Source: Pleurodeles waltl (taxonomy: Eukaryota > Chordata > Amphibia > Caudata > Salamandridae). Taken from it: a DNA stretch of 64,000 nucleotides. The stretch spans positions 847,421,760 through 847,485,759 of the forward strand of contig NC_090447.1 in the NCBI RefSeq assembly GCF_031143425.1, in the 5' to 3' direction. The notes beneath the pieces are model-generated. The model searched no databases. It worked only from the letters and a program-made list of their open reading frames with translations, and was not told the DNA's origin. The position numbers and the translations under genes are program-made. Of this stretch, positions 41,481 through 53,411 are shown piece after piece (position 1 is the stretch's first letter; each line of letters opens with the position of its first letter).

Positions 41481-42854
41481 TATGTCTATCAGGAATCTGG
41501 AATTAAGGCTGCAGGGGGCTTTTTATGTGCAGCTAAACTAAACCTACTTGTTCTATGAAAAATTGCGAATGAGGCCCAGACACAATTTCACAAACATTAA
41601 ATGGTATTGAATTCACAAATACATGCAACTAGATAGCTCCTTTTTTTTACACTACAAATATGTACTTGGCTCTACTAATACCAGCCTAAATCTACTCTAC
41701 ACCAGTGTTTTCTAGACTGAGTCAAGACTTACTGGTGGGTTGTGAGCCCATTGCTGGTGGACTGGGAAATGCCATTCAATAAATAAAGATGCCTTGAAAT
41801 TCTCTGTTCCTCTCGTCACATTTGCTGTGTTTCAACGACAGAGGTAAAATGTCAGACTGTGTCTTCTGATTCTGACAAATTTGTGTTTTTTTTTAATATG
41901 GGGATTGGTGTTTAAAAACTCCTCTCAATTTGTGATACAGAATAACATGTAAATACCTATAAATGAACTTTACGCATGCAGCAGTTAGGAAAGAAAACAT
42001 CAAGCACCTTTTTGTAATTCTGAAATGTGATGAAAGCAAATATTTGAATAGGATCAAAACAAATCAAGACACTTGGTGGTGCACAGATGATGTATAATCA
42101 CTGAAATCTGATTTTCACACATTATCATTTAAGTGCAGTATAGTTGTATCAGTAAAACCGTATATCTGTGCAAACCAAGTGGTTATTTCTACTGAAAATG
42201 TGCTTTCTGTAAATGACAGTGAGCTACCACACAATGCTTTAGTAACACTGAAAAATTGCCCACTTCATATCCATTTAAGCTAGGTAGTTCGCAAACGTTC
42301 GTGGTTCTAAAAAATGCCTCCTGGTTCTAAAACGTTTGAGAACTACTTCACTACACAAAAGCCATAACCCTTACATGGTTGAATTATTTTCCCATACTTT
42401 AACTAAAAAAAAACAAGGCAAAAAATAACATGTTCTATTGTCATTGAACATTTTGTAGAAAGCATTTTTCAAAATGTATACTTACAATCCAATTCTTAAA
42501 AGGGCCAAAATAAATATTGGAAATTTAATCGTAAATGCTTACGCCTAGGTTTACAGTAAATTTCTGACTTTTATAGAAGTTAGAAAGAATTTCAGCGATG
42601 CTTCTTGGAATCTGAAACAGTTACAAATTGCCATGACTACTCACCAGTACATAGCGATTTACACAAATGTAAATATGTATTCATTGTTCGATTTGATCAA
42701 AAGATCCATCAACGGAAACAGTCTTTTAACCTATACAATGGTTAGCCTATTTCTTATTTAAAATCATACATCCACAGGACAAAAATAAAATCAGTTAAAA
42801 TAAACGTTTATAACAAAGCACCCCTCTAATATGCCATGCACACCCAGAAACTAA
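41481..42854. other. Unassigned AT-rich segment
   Basis: No coding sequence or element ends recognised. Confidence 0.4.
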
Positions 42855-43501
42855 GGGCCAAATTTATGAAAGTTTAGTGCAGGGCAGTGCAGCAAGTCAC
42901 CTTGCTGCGCTACTATGCGTCAAAAGGGAAGGGATGCAATGTATCTATGCGATATGGCGCATTCCTGTCCTTTCCAACTGTGCTGGTGCCATTTTGGCTG
43001 CCTAGCATCAATGCAGCCAATGGTGCAAGGGTGTCAGCATTGTCAGCAGGATTGTTTTTATGCAGGAAGGGGCACTTTCCTGCAGAAAAACAATTTTGGA
43101 GGCTTTTTCCTGTTTCTATGTGTACTGTAGAATGCAGCACACATAGAAAGAGGTAAAAACAAGGAGAAATTAAATATTTCTCCTCATTGCACCTCCCCTG
43201 GGGGAAGTACAAGGTTTTAGCGCATTCCGAGATTTATAGGCTCTTGTAAATGTGGGAATGTGTTCAAATCTATGGGTGTTGCATGAGAAAACCCACTGCA
43301 ACACCTATGGAATGCCTCCCTGGTGCAGGGTAAGGCAACGCAGAAACTTGCACTACCTAGCTTTACTTCATATCTATGAGGCCGTTCAAACCACACAAAG
43401 TGGCTTTGCGTGGCCTCATCGATATGGTTGAAAGGTCTGCACCACCGCTGTGTCACTAAAAGTGATGCAACACTGCTGCAAGCCTTTCGTAAAAGTGCCC
43501 C
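42855..43501. mobile_element. 647 bp MITE-like element
   Basis: The left end is GGGCCAAATTTATGAAAG; the right end, inverted, is GGGGCACTTTTACGAAAGG. TAA precedes it and TTA follows, a near TWA duplication. The interior has several hairpins, for example TTTCTATGTGT...ACACATAGAAA (43113-43149) and GGTGTTGCATG...CAACACC near 43275. The 89-codon frame at 42887 is a by-product. It looks like a non-autonomous Harbinger-type element. Confidence 0.65.
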
Positions 43502-43504
43502 TTA

Positions 43505-45595
43505 CAGTCAGGAAAATCACTTGGATGCTAGAATCTGTTTTACATATCCTCAGGGCAATTCTGCACAGTCTAATCTCCAGGAGCCTGCAAAGAGGACTAA
43601 ACCACTTACATCCTGACTTCAGGTATTCTCTGGAAAATAATTACAAATGCTCCTCAATATCTTTCACAATGTTGCAAACCAGGCACATAGTAGATTTCTA
43701 CGTATTATTTGACCACCGCTCTGTAAAAGCTGCAAAGGTGCCCATCTAAATTAAGTATAATTTAAAGTGCTTTTGTGCTAGCTTGTTTCATCCAAAAAGT
43801 CCTCAAATTTGGATTCACATTCAAATACTAAAAAACTATTAGTCAGATTCCTGCCATTCTTTAGTGCTAAGTGCCAGAAACGGATTACCAGTATCTGGCC
43901 TTTTGAGCCATTTTGTGGAATTGTAGTAGGATTCTTCCAAAAATCACTTAAGCCCGCTGTTCAAGCCACGATTTTACTATATTTACAAATGTAAATATAG
44001 TATGTGGAAAGGTACACCTATCCCATTTGCAAGACACAAGGCTGTGTTCACATTTGAATTTGTTTTTCTCCACAGATGAAATATTTTTTTCTTGTAAAAA
44101 ATACTAAACCTTTTTGAGAGGAATGCTTTCGCTCTCCTTCCACCTTGTGTATACATTTACCCTTGACCCCGTCAAGAGTAAGTCGACACGTGTAGTTGTG
44201 GTTAGGCACTACATACAGAAAGTGAACAAATACTTGCAAGCTTGCAAAGCTGTTTGTGTTCCCAAACCCTTTCCAACCTGAATAGCCCTGGATCACCCAC
44301 AAATCTGCCCCATAGAGCAGTGTTAGCACGTTGTGCCGACAAGATTCTCTCCCTGCTCCGGGTTCAATAAAAACACACGTGCAGGTAAGACACCATCACT
44401 ATTCTCACCTATAGAGGTCGACTAGATCTTTGGAATTGGCGAGGAGTGTAGTAGTCAGAATTATTCAATCACAAATCAATGACTTTATACCATAAACAAT
44501 TCTAAACACCACGAACAATTTAACACACAAATCAAAATCCAAACTGGATAAAGTTTCAAAGCTTCATTACAATCCCAAAATCAATGTCACATATATGTTG
44601 CGCAAAACTAAATTATAAACATACACAAAAACCATAGGCTGACTGAAACGTCTAAAAAGATTTAACCTACTGAACATCAATGCTGTTAAACCCTCCAAAA
44701 GAGTAATATAAATTAGCAGCAGCACAATATGCACATTATTATCATAATTCAAAGCAGATGATGGTGACATCAGTAAATCGTCAAAATACAGTTTAACATT
44801 CAATTTCAGAATCCAGGGCTGGGCCATTCCTATCTCTAACACAAATTTAGACTTGCATGTGTGGGAATGGGCTAACACATACAGGCAAAGGCAAAAATAA
44901 AAGAGAGGCAAAATAATTTGAAAAAAATCATCTACCTAGGACAACTCACTATAAAATATACACTGGCGTAATTATCTAGACTGAAAAGGAAATAAGAAAA
45001 ACACATTTAGTTATACCTCTTCTCAAGGGACAGCTGATAATAGTGTTTCATCGTCAAGAGCAGTCACTTCTTCCGGTGTCAGTTGACAGCAGCATCAGAA
45101 TAGTGCAGAACACGGGCTACACACAGGACAGATCAGCAGTTCAGAATTAGTTGGACATATTACTACTGAACCTCATAACAGAATTGGACAATTAAAACTA
45201 AGACGAGAAAACTCGTCTGAGGACTTAAAGAAACAGAGGGTGACAGCAAACTTAAAGTAAAATAGACGGACTCTGGCAGAGTTCTGAACAACTTTTAGGC
45301 AGGAGAAGACTAACTTGAACTAACTCTGACAAGAACTAACTCTCTATTTCCAAAGTACCTCACTAATTAGAAGTATGCATGATCCATTCATTGGTACTTT
45401 AGGTAGGCGCACTTCAGGTGTCAGATCCGGCATCCAATGACTGTCAATGGCACCATCAAATCTGCAAATTTTTCACATTTTCTCAGCTAAAGTGCATTGT
45501 CATTTCAATGATTTCACACAGTTCTGACATAACATTACAGTCTCCAGTTATTTGTTTCACTTAATATGAATGCAAAACTCTCATGTAAAAACATA
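43505..45595. other. Unassigned segment
   Basis: No recognisable protein. A stretch at about 44330-44400 (CCGACAAGATTCTC, CAATAAAAACACACGTGCAG) could be the end of an unrecognised LTR, but I found no partner copy in the window. Confidence 0.35.
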
Positions 45596-45663
45596 GGGCC
45601 ATATGTACGAACACATTTTCCCATAGACACAGAATGGGCAAAACTGCTTGCTACATCTGGCCC
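45596..45663. mobile_element. 68 bp miniature element with ATA duplication
   Basis: Starts GGGCCATATGTA and ends with the inverted complement TACATCTGGCCC. ATA is on both sides (45593-45595 and 45664-45666). It is one of the smallest transposable elements one could define: two termini and about 44 bp between. Confidence 0.75.
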
Positions 45664-45666
45664 ATA

Positions 45667-46069
45667 GTGCTTAATACAAATTGGGACCACATCGGTCATC
45701 ATAATTCAAACGTGCGCATTTTACACCTTGTGTTATTTTCTTTGTTAGGTTTTAAGTGAGGGTTAATTTGTCATCATAAGCTAACTTCTATGCCACTAAT
45801 TTATTAATAAAATTTGATGTCTCTCAGCAGTTTTGCTTCAAACAAAATTCTACCAAACTTGTGAAAAGTTTAATGTGAGTAAATGCCATTTCATCTGGCA
45901 AATTCTTACCATTCTGGACTCTTTTAGTCAGAAACAGATATATGCCCTTTTAAATGCTACTATTTGAGCACCTGAGTTGTATACCTCAATAAATTCGAAC
46001 CTCCTTAATCCATTAATGTACCTAGCTTTGGAATTTGGAGATGGAAAATAAATGGGTAGTCAAAGTGCT
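45667..46069. other. Unassigned segment
   Basis: AT-rich; nothing recognised. Confidence 0.4.
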
Positions 46070-46320
46070 TATTAGATAGATAAATAGACAGCCAGAGAGA
46101 CTGGCAGGCAGACAGGGGCATAGACAAGGAGGCAAAGGCGATCAACAGACAGAGGCAAAAAGACAGATAAGCAAAAAGACAAATAGACGATTAGATCGTT
46201 AAACTGGGAGTCACAAAGACATCAAGACAACTAGATAGTCTAACAGCTATACAGAGAGAAAAATAGATAGATGAACCCAGATAGGTAGATAGAGAGACAC
46301 GTATATAGATGTACAATGGT
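46070..46320. repeat. Degenerate TAGA/CAGA microsatellite
   Basis: About 250 bp built mostly of AGATAGATAAATAGACAG-like words with many interruptions. It is purine-rich and imperfect, so an old tract. Confidence 0.85.
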
Positions 46321-48689
46321 CATGGTCTACATGAGCTGCTTAACTACTAAACTACCAATTACGTCTCTACTGACAGACTGAAAGCGCTCGGCGACCTTGC
46401 TTAATTAGCCATGTAATAAACCAGAACAGGCAGAGACTATTCCCACAACCGCAGCACCCCATTACTCCGCCTCCTGCCTATCAAGAAAGGCAATGAATGG
46501 GAACTCAGCATTCGCAGAGCAGAATGCAGCCACTTAGCGTTAGCCACTCTTTTTATAAATCGGAGGTAAATTGACAAAGGAAACTTCAACTGCTGATTAA
46601 AATGCTTTATGAGCAACTGTGGGTAGCACACCCCTGAAGATTTTTACCTAGCTTAGGCGTATATTACTTTAGCTCAAAATATTGTTTAGCCCTTAACTTT
46701 TCACATAATTTTGTTTTCCACCTTTCCTGGTTTATTTAAAGAGTAGACTAATTTTCAGATCATTTAAAATACTTTGTTCTTGTCTTACGTAGTCACTAAG
46801 AGCCATACTTTGTTTTCGTCTTACATAGTCACTAAAAGCCCGATGTTAAAATCTGGCGCAAAACCAGCCATTTGCACCAGGTGTGGCGTGTGTTTTTGCT
46901 CTTGATTTTAGAAATCAGCGGTAATGCACACACATGGTTTGCGCACCTTCGTTGTGCATTAATACCCAATTGAAAATATTTACACACCAAAATGCTTATC
47001 GTAACTGTCCAGGCAAATTGTGAGCAAACACAGTTTGGTTTCAACTTCTGATGGATGGTAGTGCAAAAACGAGTTAACGAACCAATTGCACCTGTTTTTA
47101 TATCTTTCACTGGGATATAAATAACTCTTTTAGCCTTTATCAGAAAACCAGACAGAATTCGAGTGTTTTATATCACAAGAGCCCCAAGAGTGGAATATTT
47201 GCTTCTATTATAAAAGAACCAATGCTATATTGAATCTGTCTTCCCAATTAATAAGCATGTATGCTAAAGGATGATTCAGGGACATAGATATGATACATAT
47301 TCAGTTAATTGGTTGTATTATCTCCATTAGCTCTGATTGCATCCAATACTCAGTTCTGATCAGTAAGTATTTCATCGGTTTAATGTGGTCAATTTTGACG
47401 TCATTTAAGGATGTTAGTAATAACATATATGTGATTACATTAGTTCCATCACTAATGATGTCATTTTTGGTGTCATCTGTGAAATCGTATGTGAGGATAT
47501 GAACAACATTAATTTAGCATTTTGGGCTGTTGAAAGTTTGTCATTGTAACGTTAATCTCACTTCAACTTAATTATTTTGATAGACTTTTTTTTGTATTGA
47601 AGATTGAACAAGATGCAGTCATGCGACTGACAGCTGACCACATCTGCAAGATATCACTAACATAGTAAGATGCTCCAAACCCTTAAGTCACTTTACATTA
47701 ATAGTTTCACTTTTAACCCCTTCAATCTAATGGCTTACTCATAATTATTTACACTTAAATTCAGTTAACATTTTCGTTTTCCCCACCTTTCATGAACAAA
47801 CAATGGAATTCATATGAAAAAAACTTTGTCAACTAATGCCAGAATCTAATTATATAAAACCTGCCACAAATGTATGCTTGAAGGTATAACAGCGTTTCTC
47901 AGCCTTTATACCAGCGATACTGAGGTCCTATTGCAAACAGAGATTCTAGATTACAGTGCTGGTTGTCAAGTGAAATGGAGGCTAGGTTGTGATAACTCAA
48001 GAAGGCTGTATATGTGCGGCTCAACTGCAGGGACGTTTTAAGGCATGACCAAAGGACGCTCTGGCCCAGGTCCCTAGCCTTTCAAGGGGTCCCCTGATAG
48101 AGCCTGCTCTGTTCTGCAGAGAGTGGCGTCCTAATGAGCTTGAATAATTCTTAGACAGATTGTTTTAAATATCGTTTTCCTTTCATTTAGTTTTAATGTG
48201 GGTAATGTGTGAGAGTCTATTATAGATATAGTGCAGAGAAATTTTGTGTTTCATGTGACGTCCATAAAAAGTTTCTTTTAGATCAAAACAGGACCTGACA
48301 TATGAGAAATGGGAGTGTGTCACTTAGATTATTTGCAGTAGTATTAGTGAGCTGCTGCTGTATTGCAATATTGAAACACATATCACTATACCTGATTGTT
48401 AGATGTAAACATATTTAGAATTTGGATGAATGTGCCTGTGCACCTTCAGTGACCTGACCAAAGAGGGCATGAGAGCTGAAACTGGATCATAAATTCAAAG
48501 CTGTTCTGAACAAGTGCCCCAAATACTTTCAGCGCTGGGCCCCCAAAATTCCTAAGATGTCCATGCCCACCTGTCGATAAAAGGGATACCTCTGATTCTA
48601 CCCAGATGCTGATAACCCTCTGCTCCCAGGTCATATTGCAGTGCATGATTTGGAATAGCAGATGGCATAAGAACAGCAAACAGGCACTC
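46321..48689. other. Unassigned segment
   Basis: Only short frames with no known motifs, and no element borders seen. Confidence 0.4.
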
Positions 48690-50060
48690 TAAAAGAGGTT
48701 ATGGAGGGCAGGTGAGGGCAGGGAGGAAGCAGTTGACACCGACTTGAGCTAGTGAGGAGAATGAAAGGCAGTGGATGGACTGGACAAACTTTCATCAGAA
48801 AAAAGGGACCGGGGCAAAAAGAAGGGTGTTGTTATGGCCACAAAGCACTTTTAAAGAATCTGAAGAAGGAAAGCTAGGGTTAGACATGGATCGGGGAGAA
48901 TGAGTGAGGAGCAAGAGAGGGGAGGAAGGGTAATACTTCATGAGGTTCCATGGGGTTTCAAGACATGAACACAATAGGTTTGGACAGGCCATAAAAATAT
49001 GGCACAGGTGGATAAGTGGTACAGAAAAGAGTTGTGAAAGACAGGAGGTAGGTAGGTGGGTGTGACAGCAAATGCAGCAGAAAGTATAGGGCGCGCTTTT
49101 GTGAGTGGATCTCGAAGAACTTTGGTAGTTGCTTGTTTGATCGTGTTAGCCCGGCCTGCAAGAGACAAGAGATATTGGGAGTTGGGGCTGACAACTGGTT
49201 CCAGAAGCATGAAGAGAGCGATTGGTCCTATGCAGTACACCTACCAGTGGCGGCATGTAGAAGAGGAGTGCTGGTGAGATGCTCGGGAGGAGTGGTGTAG
49301 GGATGACAGTGGTTAGAAAATGGATTGGGGACAGAAACCATATGCTGAAAGAGGACTTGCATTACAGTACGGAAGATGGTTAGGATCTGATGAAGATGAG
49401 ATTCCAGCAGATAGTACAGGTATTTGAAACAAGTGGACTGAGCTGAAGCATGGTGACTTGAAGTGATGGGAGTAGGAGCTGTCAAGGAGGAAGAACAAGG
49501 GCCGCAATGATAACAAGGGTGCTGAGAGTGGTAGTTTGCAAGTACGAGTAGACAAGTAGAAGACAGTGAGAGGAAATACAATTGCATGGCTCAGAGTGAG
49601 TCAGAATAATGGGCAGAACAATAAGCAAGTAAAGGGCAGGTAGAAGAAGTTGGTACGAGTCATTAGAATGAATTAGGGTTTAGGGGAGGGTAAAACAAGA
49701 AGGAATGTGTGGGTTCGGGGGTGATAAAGAGCATGCGGTTTGGAAAGGAGACAAGAGTGACAAATGTTTGTTGGGTATGGAAGTTGTGAATGAGTAAGGG
49801 AGTGGAGAGAAAAGAAAAAGAGATGGCAAGAAGACTAAAGGATGGAGCATAAAGCTGGGATCTGGCCAGACAGAAAAGGAAGTGAGGATGGAGAATGGAA
49901 AGAGGTTGTACTGGTGATAGCAGCAAAAGTGCCATCCACGGGTATTACTAAGCCGTTAATGGCAGCAACAGAAGAAAATAATTGGAAAGGGGTGTTTTCA
50001 TATAATTAAGCTGCTGCCTAGAGTAGTGAGGGCGAAGGAGGGTTCAAAGGGAAACGAGAG
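48690..50060. other. Purine-rich strand-asymmetric segment
   Basis: The plus strand is dominated by G and A (AGGGCAGGTGAGGGCAGGGA and similar words). This opens several minus-strand frames of 60-120 codons that are Ser/Leu/Pro/His-rich. No motif or consistent frame supports a protein. It may be a very degenerate minisatellite or a non-coding transcript. Confidence 0.45.
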
Positions 50061-50389
50061 GGACTTAGCAAAAAGATCCTGTGTACTGTGTCCTGTGTAC
50101 TGGTTGCATAAGATAACTGGATCTCCATGTTTTTAATCAATGTTAGCATGTACTGCAAACCGCTATTTAGAGTGGTGTGTTGCACTTTTATGTACATACT
50201 AATGTTATTCAAATAGTGTAGGTTAATTTGGGGGCATGGGCTTGTTCAGTTTATGTGGGGAATTTCCAGCAAGAATGGCAGAGGGTACAGAAGTCAATGC
50301 GGCAAGTTTCATAAGGATCCATGTTTTCAGTGGATGGCATAAACTAGCTTAGCACCAGCTACTCGTACAGACAGTGGTTTACAAATATA
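50061..50389. other. Unassigned segment
   Basis: AT-rich, nothing recognised. It ends with the ATA that flanks the next element. Confidence 0.4.
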
Positions 50390-50977
50390 GGGGGTCGTTC
50401 TGACCCCGGCCGGCGGCGGAAGCCGCCGGCCTGGCTAGAACCACCAGAATACCGCTGCGCGGTCAAAAGACCGCCGCGGGTATTCGGTGTTTCCCGCTGG
50501 GCTGGCAGGCGACCGCCGGCCCAGCGGGAAACACCCTTCCATGAGGATGCCGGCTCCGAATGGAGTCGGCGGAGTGGAAGGGGTGCGACGGGTGCAGTTG
50601 CACCCGTCGCGATTTTCAGTGTCTGCATGGCAGACACTGAAAATCTTTGTGGGGCCCTGTTACGGGGGCCCCTGCAGTGCCCATGCCATTGGCATGGGCA
50701 CTGCAGGGGCCCCCATGGGCCCCACAACACCCCATACCGCCATTCTGTTCCTGGCGGCAAAAACCGCCAGGAACAGGATGGCGGTATGGGGGTTGGAATC
50801 CCCATGGAGGATTCCCCAGGGCAGCGGGAAACCGGCGGTACACCGCCGGTTTTCCGTTTCTGACCGCGGCTGTACCGCCGCGGTCAGAATGCCCATGGGA
50901 GCACCGCCAGCCTGTTGGCGGTGCTCCCGCGGTCGTTGGCCCTGGCGGATTTTACCGCCAGTGTCAGAATGACCCCC
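50390..50977. mobile_element. 588 bp hairpin-chain MITE
   Basis: The termini are GGGGGTCGTTCTGAC and, inverted, GGGGGTCATTCTGAC, with ATA on each side (50387-50389 and 50978-50980). The interior is a chain of about ten consecutive perfect or near-perfect palindromes covering most of the element. The longest are centred near 50505, 50622, 50685, 50757 and 50917. For example, GGGGCCCCTGCAGTGCCC is answered by GGGCACTGCAGGGGCCCC across the centre near 50685. GC-rich against an AT-rich flank. The frames of up to 160 codons are by-products of the palindromes. Confidence 0.85.
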
Positions 50978-51239
50978 ATAGTATGCCACCCTCTTTGGGG
51001 TAGGAGATATGGTTTAGGGACATTTGTTACTGGGTGGGGCTTGCTGGCCCATTTAACAGAGTTTTCCAGCAGGGCATTTTCTTTATTCATAATAAGTGCA
51101 ACAAGTTTGGAGAAAAAAAAAGCCAGTTATGTAAAGCTTTGGCCAACTTGGAGGTTCCAAACAGAAACAAACAGGTCAGCGGGGATACAACAGGATTCTG
51201 GGAAGAGACTCATATGGCAGGTGAGGCTGAGATCCTCGA

Positions 51240-51900
51240 TTATTAATTGACTTTTTTAACAAGAGCAGAGAGGCATCAAGTCTTTTGAGTATGTGGTTAA
51301 GAGAGAGATCAGGGTTCTTTTCACATTTCTGATAAATCCAGTATTGCTTCTCACTTTCACAGACTTGTTACTGTAAAAAAAACAAATATTTCAGAGACAG
51401 TGCAGGAAATAAATCAGTTTGTGCAACATACATGGCAACATCGGAATTTTCAGACAAAGCTGCGTTTCTAGATGTTATCAGACAGAGCATTTCCTTCAGG
51501 GAACTCATCATCAGTACAATGATTACCAGCACATTTGATGCTGCCTACTGCTTTGTGATAGAGAATGCAGACATTTTTGCTTATCTTGCCCATTTCTGAT
51601 AGGTGTTCCAGCAGATGTTAAAAACCTCTGCGGCATCCAGAGGAGCCCAATGCTATGTGTCACTCCAACACATACTCTGAGTCTATATACACAGATTCAA
51701 CTTTTTCTTTGGCTAGGATAATTATAAGTAAGTAAATGGCAGATTTCTGCAATTTGGAACACAGTACACACTGTTTAACCCATAACTAAAACACCTTATC
51801 AGTTTGGAAACAAAATCCACTGACAAAGTATATTAGCTCATTTTTCAGAACAGGGAAATCAGTTAAATCATCCTGGGAGTTTGTGATATGGGCCGTGACA
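51240..51900 (-). pseudogene. Endogenous retrovirus relic: RNase H and start of integrase
   Basis: Minus-strand translation, changing frame once or twice, reads (high to low coordinate) DDLTDFPVLKNELIYFVSG (start of a retroviral RNase H, with Ser at the usual first Asp), VESVYIDSEYVLE (second acidic region), CRRGF, SIKCAGNHCTDDEFPEGNA (the terminal His/Asp region), MYVAQTDLFPALSLK, and SEKQYWIYQKCE, which fits the linker into integrase. Order and spacing match gamma/epsilon-type retroviral pol, not Ty3. Stops are present and flanking gag, protease, RT and LTRs are not visible. It is a short, old and dead fragment. Confidence 0.65.
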
Positions 51901-51905
51901 ATCTA

Positions 51906-52738
51906 GCAGTCCTGGGGTTCTCCCGCATCGAAGATAGGCATCAGAGACAGCCGCGATAAATGGGCTGTACAGAGGTATTGGGGTTTTGTGGTCAAGAGGA
52001 GGGCAACAACAGGTCGGGGTATAGCGACAATCAAGGGGGAACTCACCACGATGTTTTCAGAAGCTCCAACAAGATGAGCAGCAGCAGACGCAGAGCGGAG
52101 ACATGGCAGTAGCCGAGCCACAACAGGGTCCAGGACTGTGAAACAATAAGATACGTGCTTTTTCTGATTTCCGTGGTTCTGGACCTATTGTGTATGTGAC
52201 AGCAGAGAGTAAAGAGTTTAGCATAACCAGGAAGCCCAAGCACTTTCACTTCCAATGTTCGGTCTATGAACAACACTAACATACAGGTCAAAACAGAGTG
52301 TGGGCACATGAGATGAACCAAAATGATGTTAACGGAAACATAAAAAATGTAATCATACTAATGCATATGTTCATAATTATGATTGCAAAAGGAACATGTG
52401 TTACAGAATGTTCTTAAATTTTGCCTTGCTTTTCACAAACACTATTTTTTACTTTTGTTTAAGTGCAGAATAATTTGCTCTGTGTACTGACATTCATATT
52501 AGTCCAAGATGGATACTATATTCAGCAGTAAAAAATGCATCATTGTCTCGGTTTGAACTTAATGAAGTCAGATACACAGGTGTAAAGCGGCCATCTTTCC
52601 AATATATGTTTTGCAAGAATAATAAGGCTTCCAATTACACCAAGGTACATTTTAAATTAATAGGTGAAAGGCGTTTTTGGAGTATCTATGTCTTCTAACA
52701 GAAGACTGAAAATGAGACGTCACAATGCAGCAAATTAA
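51906..52738. other. Unassigned segment
   Basis: Nothing recognised beyond short frames. It ends at the TAA flanking the next MITE. Confidence 0.4.
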
Positions 52739-52851
52739 GGCCCATATTTATACTTTTTTAGCGCCACATTTGCGCGGCTTTTTGCAAGTTTGCGCCACTT
52801 TTGCATCACAAAATGACGCAAATGCGACGCTAAAAAAGTATAAATATGGCC
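52739..52851. mobile_element. Short MITE, GGCCCATATTTATAC family
   Basis: 113 bp. Starts GGCCCATATTTATACTTTTT and ends with the inverted complement AAGTATAAATATGGCC (one G lost). TAA on the left, TCA on the right. Same family as 1447, 6908 and 20857. Confidence 0.85.
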
Positions 52852-52877
52852 TCAATTTTTTTAATTTACCAAACTCA

Positions 52878-53408
52878 GGAGCATATTTAAAATGCCTTAG
52901 CGCCACCTTGTGGCTCATTAACGTCATTATTTTTTACGTTAATATGGTCCAACGAGGCCGAAGTCCCTGTACCGCATTTACAGAGTGGTGCAATGCATGC
53001 ATTGCGCCACTCTGTAACCATTTGCGCGACATTATGCCTGCGCCAGGCATAATATATGCAAAGGGGGAGTTCCCCCGTTAGGGGAGCCAGAAAAATGGCA
53101 TAAGGAAATCTATGAGATTTCCTTGCACCATTTTTTATGGCACTTTCAACGCCTGCTCAACAGCAGGCATTAAAAGGGGGCTTCCATTCTTTAGAATGGG
53201 GGCCCTATGTACTCTGCAGGAGTAGCGCCAATATTTTGGCACTACTCCTGCAGAGTACATCAATAGCATCATGAGAAATTACGCTATTGCCTCCAACCCT
53301 GCGACATGGTGCGTTGTATTTCAAATATGGTGCACTCATGGTGGCAGTAGGGGGGTGCTAAGAGACGCAGGGAAAGTGGTGCATCACCACTTTCAATAAC
53401 TCTGCCCC
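52878..53408. mobile_element. About 530 bp MITE, family M500 copy 1
   Basis: Starts GGAGCATATTTAAAATGCC and ends ACTCTGCCCC before TAA. It contains the family words TGCATGCATTGCGCCACT, CATTATGCCTGCGCCAGGCA and CCTGCTCAACAGCAGG, and the hairpin TGTACTCTGCAGGAGTAGCG with its partner at 53230-53260. It is related to 56322-56821 and 60187-60679. Confidence 0.75.
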
Positions 53409-53411
53409 TAA

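Noticed and set aside
44330..44400. LTR end (CAATAAAAACACACG then GTGCAGGTAAG)
   Set aside because: Suggestive of a poly(A) signal and U5 region, but no matching copy or primer site was found in the window.
49228..49587. 119-codon minus-strand ORF as a secreted protein
   Set aside because: Composition follows the purine skew of the region; no partner frame, motif or gene context.
50487..51003. Frames of 110-160 codons across the hairpin-chain MITE
   Set aside because: They arise from mirrored GC-rich palindromes and run on both strands.
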